From Alectoria sarmentosa (taxonomy: Eukaryota > Ascomycota > Lecanoromycetes > Lecanorales > Parmeliaceae), in assembly GCA_009733775.1 (NCBI GenBank), contig WOGZ01000264.1:1-46743 (forward strand): a DNA stretch of 46,743 bases, given 5' to 3'. Shown here one piece after another: positions 44,064 through 46,743 of this stretch (the first letter of the stretch is position 1; each line of letters begins with the position of its first letter). The notes under the pieces were generated by a model. That model was not told where the DNA came from. It saw only the letters and a program-made list of their open reading frames with translations, and did not search any database. Made by a program: the position numbers and the translations under genes.

Positions 44064-46385
44064 ATGACTGAGGCCCCTGGGTCTCCTCCCGGTCTGACCG
44101 GATCCTCCTCCTATCATTCCTCCTCTTTGTCAGGCGCAGACGGCATTCTATCCGATATCACGCACTTTGAAGACATCGGGCTGGATGAAGATCGCCATCT
44201 CTTTGGGGAGAACCTACAAGGCATGGAGAAATCAATGAGGCCTGTAGCCGGGGCGGCGCCCCCAATGACAACTATGCGGGAGCTTACAAATATTGGAAGC
44301 AAACGACCATATTCTCGACTGCAAGGTCCGATAAAAGGACATTCCGCAACATCCCCTGCCAGTTTACCAATTCCAGGACCAGCGAGAAGAGGCTTGAAGA
44401 GCCCTTCAACGCCGTCATTAGCTATGACAGCCATGAGTAATCGTAATCGATCTCGGAGCCCATCTCCCGATGGTATCTACCCAGCATCCAAACCAATATC
44501 GAACCCAGTAGCGCCTCAGAGACCAAACTTAGTCCCAATAAAGGCTATGAATCCGCAAGTCCGTCGCGGCTCCTGGCAGCCAACCAGGAAATCCATAAAA
44601 GAGCTGGAAGCGGAATGCAATGATTCAGACGAAGACCTTCCTGATGAAGCGAGTCTATGGAACGTACCGCTTTCTCCTAGACCTCCCACGGAGCGGACGA
44701 CATCAATATCTGCTTCAAGTTCGCCCAAGATTTCCCCATGCACAAGTCCGGAACGGCATAGTACTGTTCACACTTCCTTCCGCAATTGCTCCTCGCAACC
44801 TCCAAAGACCGCTGCGGTCCTTATGGCAAGTTCACCGCTGGCGGGCAACATGACCTCTCCGCCCCTTTCACCAAGGAAACCCACGACCCTACTGCGAGGT
44901 ACTTCTACAGGAACAATGCCCGACCATTTCGGCTTCGCCGCAACACGCACCAAATCCTGGAACGTGGCACTATCGGAACTCTCGGAAGAAGCTAAATCGC
45001 TGACGGAAGCGTTCGAAAGCCATGCTATATTGGCCGAACAGCAATATGAGGAAGCCGTTCAGAGGGGCGGAACGTCCTTCAGGCCGAGTTTGGAAAAGCT
45101 GTCGAGAGCGAGGACGAGCACGGTGGAGCTTCCGCCTCTCCGGATAAACAACGTGATGATTGATCCGCTGCCTATAAGCAAAGAGAAAGAGAGGGTGCTG
45201 AGCAGGACGCGACCGAGTTGGCTACCACCGAAGAGCCAAAAGGAGGAAAAGAAGCACTTAAAAGAGTACCAACGGATGATGGAATTTTCTCTGGAAGCCG
45301 GTACGTTGAAGGCTTCGTTTTGATCATTTGTGTGCTAATGTCGAACTTCCAGAAAGAAAAAGGGCTGCCCAAAAGATCGACTCTCAATGCGCCAAAGATG
45401 ATACCAAAAGCGCACTTCTTCTAATATGGGAGGAACACGTACTTCCAAATTGGGACCAGGTCGTCCGGGAGCCCCGCACACGTGAGCTTTGGTGGAGGGG
45501 AGTGGCACCAAAATCACGAGCTCAAGTCTGGCAGAAAGCCATTGGAAATGACCTTGCGTTGACGGAGGTCACATACAAAAAGGCTTTGCAGAGGGCCAAA
45601 GATATGGAAACGCAACTTGCACAGCTAGGCAAAGACGAGCCGGATAAAGAGAAGGCATGGTTTGATGCAATCCGAAGGGACGTCAGGGTCGCTTTTCCGG
45701 AGCTCAAAATATTCCAATCAAATGGCCCGCTGCATGGTGATTTGGTCGACGTCCTGATGGCATACTCGATGTACCGCTCGGACGTCGGCTACAGTCATGG
45801 TACTCACGTGAGTTCCCACCGAACTGCCTTGTTCCCACAGACTAGCTAATATGATATCAGCTAATCGCTGCTCTTCTGTCTCTGACCCTTCCCGATACCA
45901 CCTCCGTCTTCCTCACCCTTTGCAACCTCCTCAATCGCCCCCTACCCCTCGCTTTCCTGACTGGCGATCCATCTGCAACGGCCAAAATCTACTCTCTCAC
46001 CGATGCTTTGCTCTCTCATAAATTTCCACGCCTTCGCGCCCATCTCTTTGATCCAGCACCCGTTAGTCTGGGCCTCACAGCTCATGAAGTGTTTGAACCT
46101 ATGATACGCACGCTCTTCCTAGGTCCAGGAAAAGGACTGGGTATGGAAACAGCAGTCAGAGTATGGGATGTTATGGTGTTCGATGGAGACGGAGTCGTCA
46201 TAAGAACAGCGGTGGCAGTGTTGGGCGCTCTGGAAGGGAAGCTGTATGGAGGCAAAGACGAAGTCCTGGGGGTACTTGGCTGGAGAGGTGGTACGGGCCA
46301 AGGCGCATGGGATTTGGGGGGTGAAGAGAGCTTTATGGCATTGGTGAGAAATGCGGGCAAGGAAGAGAAAGGGGGCGATATGTAA
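44064..46385 (+). CDS. TBC (Rab-GAP-like) domain protein
   Basis: Exons 44064-45300, 45353-45807, 45861-46385; 738 aa. TBC proteins speed GTP hydrolysis on Rab GTPases in membrane traffic. Start chosen at MTEAPGSPPGLTGSSS because it begins the family's conserved N-terminus; ATG at 43,737 would add 109 residues. Seen: a long Ser/Pro-rich N-terminus (1 to ~360) with ILSDITHFEDIGLDED and MRELTNIGSKRPYSRLQG, then a helical block and the TBC domain (~455-700). This has LWWRGVAPKSRAQVWQKAIG, the arginine-finger motif AIRRDVRVAFP (Asp522, Arg524) and DVGYSHGTHLIAALL. At the place of the usual Y-x-Q-G the sequence is Y-S-H-G (His561), so the glutamine finger is lacking. Introns of 52 and 53 bp join perfectly. 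Confidence 0.88.
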
Positions 46386-46720
46386 TGATGCTGATGGATG
46401 GGTGTCAATACGAATGGGATTGGTGTCATATACATAGGTTCACTTTCACTGCATGGTCTTGGATGACCGCCAGCGAGCATAGGCTTTGGAAAGACCTGGC
46501 TTTCTCATAATCTTTTTTATAATCGCTTGTATTCCGTCAGTCGAGCATTCCGTCAGTCGAGCGTGTCTTTTCATTCATATTTCTGGAGGGATCACGAGGC
46601 AGGCTGGTGAGGAGTGAGGCTGATCTGATATGGAGGCAGGGACGGGTGTGGCGCACCTAATGGAACTAGCAAATGCAGGGCCAAAGTGAGAAAATAAGAA
46701 ACAGCTACACCATTGTACCA
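46386..46720. other. 3' flank of the TBC gene
   Basis: No gene. A short direct repeat (cgtcagtcgagc-type, ~46,535-46,563) and a plus-strand aaaa at ~46,691 (TTTT on the minus strand), which could be the Pol III stop of the tRNA at the edge. Confidence 0.5.
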
Positions 46721-46743
46721 GCGCCATTAGGAATCGAACCTCA
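46715..46743 (-). tRNA. Partial tRNA, 3' end only, cut by the window edge
   Basis: On the minus strand the edge reads ggttcgattcc, an exact match to the Pol III B box / T-arm consensus GGTTCGANTCC, followed by taatggcgct, which fits the 3' T stem and acceptor strand. A TTTT tract lies ~25 bases further on. The anticodon lies outside the window, so the amino acid cannot be called. One T-stem pair appears mismatched. Confidence 0.5.

Noticed and set aside
39396..46385. A secondary-metabolite or other gene cluster around TERT and velB
   Set aside because: Neighbours are conserved housekeeping genes with unrelated roles; no synthase, transporter or tailoring enzyme is present.

Overview
The window is nuclear DNA of a filamentous ascomycete (Pezizomycotina). 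The genes carry many short introns (mostly 44-100 bp, GT-AG). The gene set is typical of that group: velvet regulator VelB, meiotic MSH4, TERT, the ribosome-assembly WD40 protein Rsa4/Notchless, the RQC ligase Hel2, a GPI-type GH12 glucanase and a fungal ankyrin gene family. The class cannot be fixed from the sequence alone. All exon structures below were built by hand from frame continuity and splice sites; every CDS total was checked to be a multiple of three.

Layout. 1-3.5 kb is gene-poor and starts AT-rich. A 54-bp tandem array (3.48-3.77 kb) lies just downstream of a minus-strand secreted GH12 endoglucanase (4.0-5.3 kb). A plus-strand cellulose-synthase-like GT2 gene (6.8-9.1 kb) and the Hel2/ZNF598-type RING ligase (9.9-12.35 kb) follow. 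12.4-16.8 kb is a decayed island: two copies of a ~150-bp dispersed repeat, a broken ankyrin gene (two in-frame stops plus a frame break) and a 74-bp minisatellite.

MSH4 (minus, 16.87-20.21 kb) and RSA4 (plus, 20.46-22.09 kb) are divergent and share a ~250-bp intergenic promoter. 22.4-24.7 kb holds two degenerate, apparently related minus-strand gene remnants of unknown function. Next come a FAR1-type DNA-binding protein (24.9-25.6 kb), a secreted CAP/PR-1 protein (26.2-27.0 kb), velB (29.0-30.5 kb), a very large DH-BAR-SH3 Rho GEF (31.9-38.0 kb), telomerase reverse transcriptase (39.4-43.4 kb, nine exons, one with a GC donor) and a TBC-domain protein lacking the usual glutamine finger (44.1-46.4 kb). 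The last ~20 bases look like the 3' end of a tRNA gene on the minus strand.

The genes do not form a pathway or a biosynthetic cluster. They are mainly conserved housekeeping genes (meiosis, telomere, ribosome assembly and quality control, polarity and trafficking, development) with small islands of secreted or degenerate accessory genes between them. I found no convincing new multi-gene system. The most checkable oddities are the GC-AG intron in TERT, a probable 31-bp intron in MSH4, the altered Q-finger of the TBC protein, the decayed paralogue island and the two minisatellites.
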